From: Lacrimispora amygdalina
GTDB taxonomy: Bacteria; Bacillota; Clostridia; Lachnospirales; Lachnospiraceae
Assembly (NCBI RefSeq): GCF_900205965.1
Contig: NZ_OAOF01000011.1
Location: 62,001 to 126,000 of the forward strand
Direction of reading: 5' to 3'
DNA length: 64,000 nucleotides
The notes beneath the pieces are model-generated. The model saw nothing but the letters and a program-made list of their open reading frames with translations. It had not been told where the DNA came from and made no database searches. Position numbers and translations under genes: made by a program. Shown piece after piece: positions 43,017-52,573 of this stretch. Position 1 is the stretch's first letter, and every line of letters begins with the position of its first letter.

Positions 43017-44669
43017 ATGCAGAATTTTAAGAAATCATGTGTGTATCAGATTTATCCCAAATCGTTTATGGATACAGACGGAAACGGGACCGGGGATTTA
43101 AAGGGAATTATCGAAAAGCTGGATTATTTAAAACTGCTGGGTGTGGATTACCTCTGGCTGACTCCATTTTTCTTATCACCTCAAAATGATAACGGCTATG
43201 ATATCGAAGATTACTGCCGGATTGATCCTTTATTCGGAACCATGGAGGATTTGGAACGGTTAATCTCCAAAGCAAAAGACCGGGGTATGAGTCTCATGCT
43301 TGATATGGTATTCAATCATACTTCTACGAGACATGAGTGGTTTTTGAGGGCTCTTGCCGGCGAGAAGAAATATCAGGATTACTATTTCTTTAAGGATGGC
43401 ACGGAGGGAAATCCGCCGACTAACTGGCAGTCCAAGTTTGGCGGAAATGCATGGGAATACGTGGAAGAGCTGGGAAAGTATTATCTGCACTTATTTGATG
43501 TCACCCAGGCGGATTTAAACTGGGAGAACCAAAGCGTGCGGGAAGAAATAAAAAATGTCCTCCGTTTCTGGAAAGAGAAGGGAATCAGGGGCTTCCGGTT
43601 CGATGTTATCAATCTGGTTTCCAAGCCAACTGTCTTTGAAGACGACGAAGAGGGAGATGGCCGCCGTTTTTACACGGACGGTCCACGTATTCATGAGTTT
43701 CTAAGGGAACTTGTAGAGGATACAGGGCTTGATGCAGAGGATGTGATCACAGTAGGGGAGATGTCTTCCACCACCATTGACCATTGCATTCATTATACAA
43801 ACCCGGAAGAAAAGCAGCTGAAGATGTGCTTTAATTTCCATCACCTGAAAGTGGATTATAAGAACGGGGATAAATGGTCCTTAATGCCCTATGACTTTGG
43901 GCGGCTGAAAAAGATCTTTCACACATGGCAGGAGGGCATTGCCGGGGGAAACGGGTGGAATGCAGTGTTCTGGTGCAACCACGATCAGCCAAGAGCGGTA
44001 TCCCGGTTCGGCGACGACGGAATCTTTAGGAAGCAGTCAGCCAAGATGCTGGCTACGGTGATTCACGGGATGAGGGGAACGCCCTTTATCTACCAGGGAG
44101 AGGAGATCGGCATGACAAATGCCAATTTTACGGATATTTCCCAGTACCGGGATGTCGAGAGCCTGCACTATTTTGATATTTTAAAGGAACAGGGGCACAA
44201 GGAAGAGGATATCTACCGGATACTTAAAGAACGGTCCAGGGATAATGGCAGGACCCCCATGCAGTGGGACGGAGAGGAAAATGGTGGATTTACTTCCGGA
44301 ACGCCATGGCTGATTGTCAACGAAAACTGCAGAGAAATCAATGTGAAAGAGAGCCTTGCCGATCCTGATTCCATCTTTGCTTATTATCAGAAGCTGGTGG
44401 AAATGAGAAAGCAGTATGATGTTATCAGTGATGGGAGCTATGAACCGGTTATTGTGGATAATCAGGGAATCATGTCCTATAAAAGGGTCTTAAATGAAGA
44501 AAAGCTGCTGGTATTTGCCAACTTTACCGGGCAGGAGCAGATGGTGAAGCAAAAAGAGGTCCTGGATGATTGGGAGGTACTGCTATCTAATTATGAAAGT
44601 GTAAAAATCTTCGGGAATAAGTTGACGCTTAAGCCCTTTGGAGCGGTTATGCTGTACCAAAGAGGCTGA
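43017..44669 (+). CDS. treC: Trehalose-6-phosphate hydrolase (alpha,alpha-phosphotrehalase)
   Basis: Hydrolyses trehalose-6-phosphate to glucose and glucose-6-phosphate. A 550-residue GH13 enzyme with the start VYQIYPKSFMD, DMVFNHTS, nucleophile Asp in GFRFDVIN, acid/base Glu in VGEMSS and the third Asp in NHDQPRAVS. Its start follows the treP stop directly, with AAAGGA inside treP. The related dextranase/oligo-1,6-glucosidase branch is possible, but operon context makes TreC best. Confidence 0.94.
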   Translation: MQNFKKSCVYQIYPKSFMDTDGNGTGDLKGIIEKLDYLKLLGVDYLWLTPFFLSPQNDNGYDIEDYCRIDPLFGTMEDLERLISKAKDRGMSLMLDMVFNHTSTRHEWFLRALAGEKKYQDYYFFKDGTEGNPPTNWQSKFGGNAWEYVEELGKYYLHLFDVTQADLNWENQSVREEIKNVLRFWKEKGIRGFRFDVINLVSKPTVFEDDEEGDGRRFYTDGPRIHEFLRELVEDTGLDAEDVITVGEMSSTTIDHCIHYTNPEEKQLKMCFNFHHLKVDYKNGDKWSLMPYDFGRLKKIFHTWQEGIAGGNGWNAVFWCNHDQPRAVSRFGDDGIFRKQSAKMLATVIHGMRGTPFIYQGEEIGMTNANFTDISQYRDVESLHYFDILKEQGHKEEDIYRILKERSRDNGRTPMQWDGEENGGFTSGTPWLIVNENCREINVKESLADPDSIFAYYQKLVEMRKQYDVISDGSYEPVIVDNQGIMSYKRVLNEEKLLVFANFTGQEQMVKQKEVLDDWEVLLSNYESVKIFGNKLTLKPFGAVMLYQRG

Positions 44670-44690
44670 TCCCGTGGACGCCGGTTCTGG

Positions 44691-44720
44691 GTCCGGAGCT
44701 GGAATTTGATGGCTCCGGAC
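44691..44720 (+). other. Hairpin after treC
   Basis: A 9-bp perfect stem GTCCGGAGC / GCTCCGGAC with a 12-base loop, no T run. It is the first structure in the 385-base gap between treC and guaB. Confidence 0.5.
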
Positions 44721-44759
44721 TCTATCTTCTGGTGATTCATTTAGACGTAGTAATGCAGG

Positions 44760-44815
44760 TAAGATCGAACGGAATTCATTTCTAATCAGCAGAAGTGAAT
44801 TTTTGTCGGTCTTTT
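44760..44815 (+). terminator. Terminator after the trehalose operon
   Basis: AATTCATTTCT (44772 on) pairs with AGAAGTGAATT, then TTTTTG; outer arms AAGATCGA and TCGGTCTT extend the stem. The long interrupted hairpin with T-rich end fits termination. Confidence 0.75.
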
Positions 44816-44960
44816 ATTTGTGCCAGAACCCAGGTCACAGTTGGGGGTTTCAAAGTCTTCTTCCTGCCTATGGATTTTGGTTTATGCTGTTAAGTAATTA
44901 TTTATTAGAATTGTTCATTATAATGTCCACAGAGCACGGAAAAAAACGGAAAAATGTCCG

Positions 44961-44989
44961 TTGACAACCAAAGCAAAGTTTGCTAAACT
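44961..44989 (+). promoter_or_regulatory. guaB promoter
   Basis: TTGACA (44961-44966), 17 bases, TAAACT (44984-44989). An ACGGA-N6-TCCGT inverted repeat (about 44946-44961) abuts the -35 box and may be a regulator site. Confidence 0.8.
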
Positions 44990-45036
44990 ATTTAACTAAT
45001 AAGCAAAAATGTTTATTTTAAAAAGTATAAAATTAA

Positions 45037-46509
<1,473 letters not shown>

Positions 46510-46511
46510 TG

Positions 46512-46543
46512 AAAAGCAGACGGATCTGGTTCCGTCTGCTTTT
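46512..46543. terminator. Bidirectional terminator after guaB
   Basis: AAAAGCAGACGGA (46512-46524) and TCCGTCTGCTTTT (46531-46543) form a perfect 13-bp stem serving guaB and the convergent germination gene. Confidence 0.92.
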
Positions 46544-46550
46544 AACATCC

Positions 46551-47960
46551 TTATTTTTCTCTGTGGGGTAGCCGGCCCCGAAAAAATCTTTTCTTCAATT
46601 CTGAAACATGAAACGGTATGAGAGGATAGATGTAACTCTTGCCTGCGATGGTCTTATTAAATACAATGGCGCACAGGGACAGGATAAAGCCGATGACAAA
46701 GCCCCATACATTGAAAAAGGCGGTTAAAACCAAAAGGATCATACGGATGAACTTAAATGCGTAGCCCAGCTCGAAGCTGGACTGAGAATAATTAGCCACA
46801 GTGACAAAGGCCATGTATAACATGGTTTCACTGTTAAACCAGCCGGATTTCACGGAATATTCTCCCATGACAATACCGGCGATCACACTTAAGGGTGTAG
46901 TCAGCATGCTGGGAGTATTGACAGCCGCCAGACGCAGACCATCGATGGCAAATTCCAGAATGAGAAGCTGGAAGATCAGAGGGACCTGTGGTTCTTCTGA
47001 TAAACGGATAAAACGAAGCCAGTTCGGTATCATCTCAGGGTTCTGCATGAACAGCAGCCACAGTGGGGTTAAATATAAAGTCAGGATAGAAATTATCATA
47101 CGTGACAGCCGCAGATAGGTTCCGGTGACAGGAGGAAAATAATAATCGTCGGCTTCCTCAATAATATCAAACACGGAAGAAGGCAGTATCATGGCAGAAG
47201 GAGAGTTATCTACCAATATAATGATATTTCCTTCCAGCAGGGAGGCTGCTGCAGTATCAGGACGTTCGGAATATTTAAATTTCGGAAAAGGGTTGAACCA
47301 TTTATGAGGATAAATGCATTCTGCAAGGCTTTCCTGGTTCATGGTAAGGGCATCAACTTTCAGTTTCATGATCCGCTCTTTTATCATGGTAAGTAGGTTT
47401 TCGTCCACCCGTCCTTTGAAATAGCAGATGGCAATGTCTGTATGCGAACTTTCTCCTGCATTCATGATTTCCATCGTAAGTTTGGGATCCCGGATTCTTC
47501 TCCGGATCAAAGCGGTGTTAAAGGTGAGTGTTTCAACAAATCCGTCTCTGGAACCACGTAATACCTTGTCTTTTTCCGGTTCCGATACGCTTCTTGCCGG
47601 ATAACTTCTGCAGTCGAGGGTAAAGCATTTTTCGTATCCATCAATAAACAGGCAGGAGATTCCTGCCAGAAGTTGTTTTATCATTGTTTCAGAATCTGTT
47701 AACAGACCGACCTGGCTGTAAGGCAGATTCTTTTTTGAGAATTCATGGGCATTGGCAGGAAGGTCATCTGCCGTGATGGAGGAAAAATCTTCCATTAATT
47801 TCTGCCATACTTCACTTTTTGTAAAGCCTTCCACATAGTAAAGACACGCTTCTTTGCCCGCTATATGGAAGGTACGGTAAACCAGATCAAAGTTCCCGTC
47901 TATATCCAGTTTCTTGTTTAGATAATTCATATTATCTGATAGATTTCTTGTAAATTCCAT
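46551..47960 (-). CDS. GerA-family spore germination protein, SpoVAF-like
   Basis: A 469-residue membrane protein of the GerA family: a soluble N-terminal half (FDLVYRTFHIAGKEACLYYVEG, VRRGSRDGFVETL-like segment SRDGFVETLTFNTALIRRRI) and a C-terminal half with about five helices. The whole fits SpoVAF, an accessory of the spore SpoVA channel, better than a complete germinant receptor, because no gerB or gerC gene is nearby. ATG 47960 is 8 bases after AAGGAGA; an upstream in-frame ATG at 48020 is unlikely. Shows the host forms endospores. Confidence 0.85.
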   Translation of the reverse strand: MEFTRNLSDNMNYLNKKLDIDGNFDLVYRTFHIAGKEACLYYVEGFTKSEVWQKLMEDFSSITADDLPANAHEFSKKNLPYSQVGLLTDSETMIKQLLAGISCLFIDGYEKCFTLDCRSYPARSVSEPEKDKVLRGSRDGFVETLTFNTALIRRRIRDPKLTMEIMNAGESSHTDIAICYFKGRVDENLLTMIKERIMKLKVDALTMNQESLAECIYPHKWFNPFPKFKYSERPDTAAASLLEGNIIILVDNSPSAMILPSSVFDIIEEADDYYFPPVTGTYLRLSRMIISILTLYLTPLWLLFMQNPEMIPNWLRFIRLSEEPQVPLIFQLLILEFAIDGLRLAAVNTPSMLTTPLSVIAGIVMGEYSVKSGWFNSETMLYMAFVTVANYSQSSFELGYAFKFIRMILLVLTAFFNVWGFVIGFILSLCAIVFNKTIAGKSYIYPLIPFHVSELKKRFFRGRLPHREK

Positions 47961-48147
47961 GGTAGTGATCTCCTTGCATTGGTAATAGCAGCAATCTGGC
48001 AATAAGAAAAGTATGTGCATTTTTGTGAAAAATATGTTTTATTAAATCTGCATGGGTAACAAGGGCATTTTATATAATTTTTATTGGAAAATATGGAGGT
48101 ATTTTGGGTCGATTTCTGTTGATTTTTGGCATAATACACTAAAAATA

Positions 48148-48176
48148 TTGACTTATGAGCGAAAAGATGGTATTAT
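48148..48176 (+). promoter_or_regulatory. Promoter of a short RNA
   Basis: TTGACT (48148-48153), 17 bases, TATTAT (48171-48176). The transcript would meet a strong terminator about 140 bases later. Confidence 0.75.
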
Positions 48177-48182
48177 CGACCA

Positions 48183-48320
48183 TGTGAGAAGCACAAGGGG
48201 TGCCTTGCGTGCGGTATTTTGGCATGGGGATGTCAAAATGCAAAACTACATAGTGTGACGGTTTTAGATCGTGACGGAGGATTGCCTTCTGTGGGGGAAG
48301 GGCAGTCCTCTAATTTTTTT
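48183..48320 (+). ncRNA. Candidate free-standing small RNA, about 138 nt
   Basis: Between a good promoter and a strong terminator lies a non-coding stretch with two clear hairpins: GCACAAGG / CCTT-GC-GTGC (48191-48212) and a 12-bp stem 48214-48225 / 48230-48241 with a GGGG loop. The terminator loop is also G-rich. The next gene, yitT, has its own promoter beyond the terminator, so this is not simply a leader. I cannot match it to 6S, SRP, tmRNA or a known riboswitch class. Start and end are inferred. Confidence 0.6.
48277..48320 (+). terminator. Terminator of the small RNA
   Basis: A 12-bp stem (48277-48288 / 48299-48310, two G-T pairs) is followed by TAA and seven T residues. Confidence 0.9.
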
Positions 48321-48327
48321 TAAAAGG

Positions 48328-48356
48328 TTGATAGGGATTAAGATCTTACATATAAT
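48328..48356 (+). promoter_or_regulatory. Promoter of the YitT-family gene
   Basis: TTGATA (48328-48333), 17 bases, perfect TATAAT (48351-48356), 26 bases before the start codon and just downstream of the small RNA terminator. Confidence 0.85.
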
Positions 48357-48381
48357 AGGAGAAGTGATAAGGAGGAATTCT

Positions 48382-49254
48382 ATGTGGAAATATTTAAGGA
48401 GAGATAAGCGGGTCCGAAATGTCATGACTGCAGTGGCAGTGATTGGATCAGCATTATTACAGACTTATGTCATACAGGCTTTTATTAAACCTGCTGGATT
48501 ATTATCAGGAGGATTTACAGGAGTAGCTATTTTAATAGATCGTGTAACATCGTTATTTGGATTTAATATTTCAACCTCTCTGGGTATGGTGTTATTAAAT
48601 CTTCCTGTTGCATGGGCATGCAGCAAGAGCATCAGCAGACGATTTACGTTCTTCTCCCTGTTACAGGTACTGTTATCCAGTGCCTTTTTAAGAATCTTTC
48701 ATTTTGCGCCTATATTTGAAGACAGTATCTTAAATGTGATCTATGGCGGCGTACTTTACGGATTTGCGATTGTTCTTGCACTCAGGGGGAATGCCTCTAC
48801 AGGCGGCACAGATTTTATCGCTCTTTATGTTTCCAATAAAACAGGCAATTCCATCTGGACTGAGGTGTTTGTGGGAAATGTAATTCTGCTTAGTGTGTTT
48901 GGGGCTATATTTGGCTGGGATTATGCCGGATATTCCATTTTATTTCAGTTTGTGGGAACGAAGGTGGTATCCACCTTCCATCACCGGTATGAACGTGTTA
49001 CACTTCAGATTACAACCGCAAAGGGACCGGAGCTTGCAGGAAAATATGTGAAGGATTTCCGCCATGGCATTTCCTGCGTGGACGCGGTGGGCGGCTACAG
49101 CAGGAAGAAGATGTATCTTCTTCATACCGTAGTCTCTTCCTATGAAGTGGCTGATATCATCACACTGTTTCATGAAGTCGATGATCAGGTGATCGTAAAT
49201 ATGTTTAAAACCCAGCAGTTTTATGGGAAATTTTACCGCGCTCCAATGGAGTGA
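48382..49254 (+). CDS. YitT family membrane protein
   Basis: A 290-residue protein with five or six membrane helices in the first 200 residues (IQAFIKPAGLLSGGFTGVAIL, GNASTGGTDFIALYVSNKTG are typical) and a C-terminal DUF2179 domain (about 210-290, YERVTLQITTAKG, VVNMFKTQQF-like end). Function is unknown; often called a UPF0750 protein. ATG 48382 follows AAGGAGG; an in-frame upstream GTG at 48271 would run through the terminator and is rejected. Confidence 0.9.
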   Translation: MWKYLRRDKRVRNVMTAVAVIGSALLQTYVIQAFIKPAGLLSGGFTGVAILIDRVTSLFGFNISTSLGMVLLNLPVAWACSKSISRRFTFFSLLQVLLSSAFLRIFHFAPIFEDSILNVIYGGVLYGFAIVLALRGNASTGGTDFIALYVSNKTGNSIWTEVFVGNVILLSVFGAIFGWDYAGYSILFQFVGTKVVSTFHHRYERVTLQITTAKGPELAGKYVKDFRHGISCVDAVGGYSRKKMYLLHTVVSSYEVADIITLFHEVDDQVIVNMFKTQQFYGKFYRAPME

Positions 49255-49257
49255 TTC

Positions 49258-50175
49258 TTACCGCATCATAATATAGATCATATACAGACCATATAGTAAA
49301 ATCATAAATATACATTCCAGCCGGTTTAACTCCTGCCTGCTTTTGCACCACATCCAGACGATCAGGCTTGTACCAATCAGAAAAGCGGTATCAAAAAGGG
49401 ATAAGGGGTTGATTTTGATCGGGCTGATGGCAGAAGAAGCTCCTAACACCAGAAGAATATTAAAAATATTGGATCCAATGACATTGCCAAGAGCCAGCCC
49501 GTTTTCCCCTTTTCTGGAGGCAACAATGGAGGTTACAAGTTCCGGCAGTGAGGTTCCCATAGCTACTATGGTAAGCCCGATCAGAGTCTCGCTCAGACCA
49601 AAGGAAGCGGCGATTTTACTGGCATTTTCCACAACCAGATTACCGCCCCAGACGATGGCGGCAAGTCCTCCCACAATAAAGATGGCAGACAGCCAGAGAG
49701 GAAGGGGGGTGTCACCTTCTTCTTGTGCAGGTGTCCGGTTAATAATTGCGTCACGTATGGTAAGACCGACGAAAACGGAAAACAGACAGATAAGTATGAT
49801 CCCATCCATTCTTGAAATGTCAAGATTAAAAAACATCATCAGAAATAAAATTGCGGTGATACCTACGCTGGCACCGTAATCCCAGCGAAGCCGGACGCCG
49901 AATGGACGGATTGCACCACAGGCACCAAGGACAACTAAAAGATTAAAAATATTGGAACCAATTACATTTCCGATTGCGATATCATTGCTTCCCGACAGTG
50001 CGGCAGTGGTACTGACTGCCAGTTCAGGAGCACTGGTGCCAAAGGCGACGATGGTAAGACCGATGATGATACTGGGAACTCTCAATGTCCTTGCGATGGA
50101 TGAACTGGCTTCTACAAAATAATCAGCTCCTTTGATCAGCAGTACAAAACCTAAAATTAACCATAAGTACATCAT
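49258..50175 (-). CDS. Na+/Ca2+-type antiporter under manganese riboswitch
   Basis: A 305-residue protein of the CaCA/YrbG family with two inverted halves, each with the alpha-repeat motif (AFGTSAPELAVS and AMGTSLPELVTS) and GNVIGSNIFNLLVV / GNVIGSNIFNILLV. About ten membrane helices. YrbG relatives exchange Na+ for Ca2+. Because a yybP-ykoY manganese riboswitch precedes the gene, its physiological ion may be Mn2+ (export), which is inference. Start ATG 50175 has GAGGAAAC upstream. Confidence 0.9.
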   Translation of the reverse strand: MMYLWLILGFVLLIKGADYFVEASSSIARTLRVPSIIIGLTIVAFGTSAPELAVSTTAALSGSNDIAIGNVIGSNIFNLLVVLGACGAIRPFGVRLRWDYGASVGITAILFLMMFFNLDISRMDGIILICLFSVFVGLTIRDAIINRTPAQEEGDTPLPLWLSAIFIVGGLAAIVWGGNLVVENASKIAASFGLSETLIGLTIVAMGTSLPELVTSIVASRKGENGLALGNVIGSNIFNILLVLGASSAISPIKINPLSLFDTAFLIGTSLIVWMWCKSRQELNRLECIFMILLYGLYMIYIMMR

Positions 50176-50221
50176 ATTGTTTCCTCTTTCTTTTTTGAAT
50201 TAACAGCAGCTGTTCCTGAAA

Positions 50222-50270
50222 CAAAAAGCGAGACTTTCATTGCATGCAGTATGCAACAAAAGTCTCGCTT
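50222..50270 (-). terminator. Riboswitch-controlled terminator
   Basis: Read on the minus strand, AAGCGAGACTTT and AAAGTCTCGCTT form a perfect 12-bp outer stem with further inner pairing, followed by TTTTTG. Mn2+ binding upstream would favour the antiterminated form. Confidence 0.9.
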
Positions 50271-50367
50271 ATTATATGCGTACCGGTTTCCTGCCTGAAA
50301 TCAGGCGGAAACGTGACTGACGTATACGCAAAACACTCTAAGGCGTAAGCTACTCCCTTTTATTGTT
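50271..50367 (-). promoter_or_regulatory. yybP-ykoY manganese riboswitch
   Basis: The minus strand reads AAAGGGAGTAGCTTACG at its start and CGTCAGTCACG followed by an apical GCCTGA hairpin and ACCGGTACGCA, the two conserved internal loops of the yybP-ykoY class, enclosed by a helix. It lies between a promoter and a terminator and in front of an ion antiporter gene. Class assignment is by motif. Confidence 0.85.
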
Positions 50368-50371
50368 TATA

Positions 50372-50400
50372 AGTATAAAAAACTTCTTTGGAATTGTCAA
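50372..50400 (-). promoter_or_regulatory. Promoter of the manganese riboswitch transcript
   Basis: On the minus strand TTGACA (50400-50395), 17 bases, TATACT (50377-50372). Confidence 0.88.
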
Positions 50401-50483
50401 GAGATTAAATGGAAAGAGAAAAAATAATGCTCACCCTGTGGATATGGAAATCCTATGAGAGATCGGATAAGGGGCGTATTGAG

Positions 50484-50522
50484 AGAAGAAAACCTGCCAG
50501 GGCATTGTAAACCGCGGCAGGT
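50484..50522 (-). terminator. Terminator after the MATE gene
   Basis: Minus strand ACCTGCC and GGCAGGT form a 7-bp stem with a 17-base loop, followed by TTTTCTTC. The rest of 50401-50484 shows nothing recognisable. Confidence 0.65.
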
Positions 50523-50536
50523 GTCTCATCACGCGC

Positions 50537-51919
50537 TTAATAGAAGGCCGTTCTTCCCGGCCTTTTTAACTTGCTGAACCAGTGAAAGTAAATCAAAAAC
50601 AGTATAGAGGTGACGGTCCAGGTCAGGGGATAGCAAAATACTACGGTTTCAATAGCCGGATGAATCGGTACTGCAGTACAAATCCATACAATTCTCAGGA
50701 CGCAGACTCCAAGACTGGTAAGGATCATTGGAATCCAGCAATCACCGGTTCCCCGAAGGGCACCTGAATAAATCTCCACACAGACATAAGTGAAAAAGGT
50801 AGGAACCAGGTAACGCAGGATCTGTGTACCTTTGGCAATCACTGCCTGATCTGTTGTAAAGAGGAGGAATACCAGGCTTCCGAATGTATATAGCAGGAAG
50901 CTGAGTACAATGGATGAAAGAAAGCATATGCCAAGGCATACCCGGATTCCCCTGTAAACCCGGTCTGATTTCTTCGCACCGTAATTTTGTCCCACAAATG
51001 TTGTGATGGAGATTCCGAATGCGCTGATCATCATCCAGAACAGTGTGTCAATCTTGCCGTAGGCTGTCCAGGCAGCTACTGTATCGGTTCCCAGTGCGTT
51101 CACACTTGACTGAATAATAATATTTGACGAAGTGTACATAACAGACTGTAGTCCTGCAGGAAATCCGATCCGGATAATCCGAATCAGCATATCCTGGTCT
51201 ATTTTTAGAGAAGAAAGCATCAGCCGGTAAGCCTGTCTGGTGCGAATTAAAACGATCAGAACCAGAATGGCGCAAAGAAGCTGGGAGAGTATGGTGGCAA
51301 TTGCCGCACCCATGACACCCAAATCCCAGAAAACCACGAAGATGATATCTAATATGATATTGGTAAAGCAGCTGGCAATCAGAAAATAAAGGGGGCGCCT
51401 GGAATCCCCGATTGCCCTTAAAATCCCTGCTCCCATATTGTAAATCAGATTCGGTATCACCCCGACAAAATAGATCCGCATATATAGGACACCATAGGGA
51501 AGTATGTCAGCCGGAGTATCCATGGCTTCTAAGGCAAAGGGAGCCAGAATAATTCCGATTATCATTATAAAAAAGCCGCAGACAGCAGAAAAAGACATGG
51601 CTGTATGTACCGCCCGGCTCAGCTGCTTTTTCTGTCCGGCCCCGAAAAACTGGGATATGATGACTCCTGCGCCGGAGGAAAGCCCTATGAAGAACCCGAT
51701 AAATAGATTTATGATAGTTCCGGTAGGACCTCCTACGGCAGCCAGTGCTTCTTTCCCTACAAATCTGCCTACAATAACGGCATCGGCGGTATTATAAAGC
51801 TGCTGAAAAAATGTTCCAAATAAAATTGGAAAGAAAAACAGAAGAAGCTGCTTCCATATCACTCCCTCTGTAATCTGATTCGACGTCCCTTCGTCTTTAT
51901 TTCTCGTATTCTTTTTCAT
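50537..51919 (-). CDS. MATE family efflux transporter
   Basis: A 460-residue multidrug/toxin exporter of the MATE (NorM/DinF-like) family with twelve hydrophobic helices. Typical motifs are PILFGTFFQQLYNTADAVIVGRFVG near the N-terminus and GAGILRAIGDSRRPL. The substrate is unknown, as is normal for these Na+- or H+-coupled exporters. It has a start preceded by a GAGGAA site. It lies 75 bases from the next minus-strand gene, possibly a separate unit. Confidence 0.9.
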   Translation of the reverse strand: MKKNTRNKDEGTSNQITEGVIWKQLLLFFFPILFGTFFQQLYNTADAVIVGRFVGKEALAAVGGPTGTIINLFIGFFIGLSSGAGVIISQFFGAGQKKQLSRAVHTAMSFSAVCGFFIMIIGIILAPFALEAMDTPADILPYGVLYMRIYFVGVIPNLIYNMGAGILRAIGDSRRPLYFLIASCFTNIILDIIFVVFWDLGVMGAAIATILSQLLCAILVLIVLIRTRQAYRLMLSSLKIDQDMLIRIIRIGFPAGLQSVMYTSSNIIIQSSVNALGTDTVAAWTAYGKIDTLFWMMISAFGISITTFVGQNYGAKKSDRVYRGIRVCLGICFLSSIVLSFLLYTFGSLVFLLFTTDQAVIAKGTQILRYLVPTFFTYVCVEIYSGALRGTGDCWIPMILTSLGVCVLRIVWICTAVPIHPAIETVVFCYPLTWTVTSILFLIYFHWFSKLKRPGRTAFY

Positions 51920-51994
51920 AAAAATTCCTCGTTTATGTAATTATGTAATCGTTTTTCATTATACCGTCTGGATTAAAAAAAGACAATCCCTGTC

Positions 51995-52435
51995 TTAGTC
52001 GGTTTTCTGAGCTTTTGTAAGTGCCTGATCCACTGCTTTTAACAGTACGCCACAGGTGTAGCGGGACTCAGACGGATAGGAAATGTTTTTGGTAGACTGG
52101 TTCTTTACAATCTGCGGAGATAAATTATCCATGGCGGGCTGCATAAGGGGATACATTGTGGTAACCGCCTCGCTTAAAGGTACCAGTGTAACGGAAGTGA
52201 TTTTCTTAGAATCTACTGTGACCTCAACATTGATATCCTGGCTATTCAGCGTAATGGCAGAGGAATATACACCCGGTACATAGAGCACAGGATCGCCGGA
52301 AGTGGGTACAGTATCCTTTTTCGGGCGGAACATGACTAAAAACAGGGTTATGAGGAGGATTCCAAGGCCAACGAAGATCGCAGTATAAATGATCTCTTTC
52401 ATTCGTAAAACAACAATTTTTGTTTTTGAGCTCAT
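51995..52435 (-). CDS. FMN_bind-like membrane-anchored protein
   Basis: A 146-residue protein with one N-terminal membrane helix (about residues 14-34) and an extracytoplasmic domain with YVPGVYSSAITLNSQDINVEV and a C-terminal ESRYTCGVLLKAVDQAL. The layout is that of FMN_bind domains, but the SGATxTS flavinylation motif is not present; at that place it reads YPSESRYTCG. It therefore may bind no covalent FMN. Role unknown. An AAGGAG-type site precedes the ATG only weakly (GAGGGC). Confidence 0.65.
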   Translation of the reverse strand: MSSKTKIVVLRMKEIIYTAIFVGLGILLITLFLVMFRPKKDTVPTSGDPVLYVPGVYSSAITLNSQDINVEVTVDSKKITSVTLVPLSEAVTTMYPLMQPAMDNLSPQIVKNQSTKNISYPSESRYTCGVLLKAVDQALTKAQKTD

Positions 52436-52510
52436 AAGACAGAAGCCCTCCGTACAGTTTTGTTATAATGTATGAAGGGGTTGGGGGATTTCATTCCTAA
52501 GATTTCATTG

Positions 52511-52539
52511 TTGTAACAGGAAATCTGTGCTAAGATAAT
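52511..52539 (+). promoter_or_regulatory. Likely promoter of the addB operon
   Basis: TTGTAA (52511-52516), 17 bases, GATAAT (52534-52539), 34 bases before addB. Confidence 0.6.
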
Positions 52540-52573
52540 AGACAAACATGTGTTTTGGGAAAGGAAGAAAAGT

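Noticed and set aside
48183..48320. Possible ZTP or yybP-type riboswitch
   Set aside because: A short TCGTGACGG run recalls the ZTP core, but the other conserved parts are absent and yitT has a separate promoter.
48271..48381. N-terminal extension of the YitT protein from GTG 48271
   Set aside because: It would run through a strong terminator and the yitT promoter; ATG 48382 has a clear AAGGAGG.
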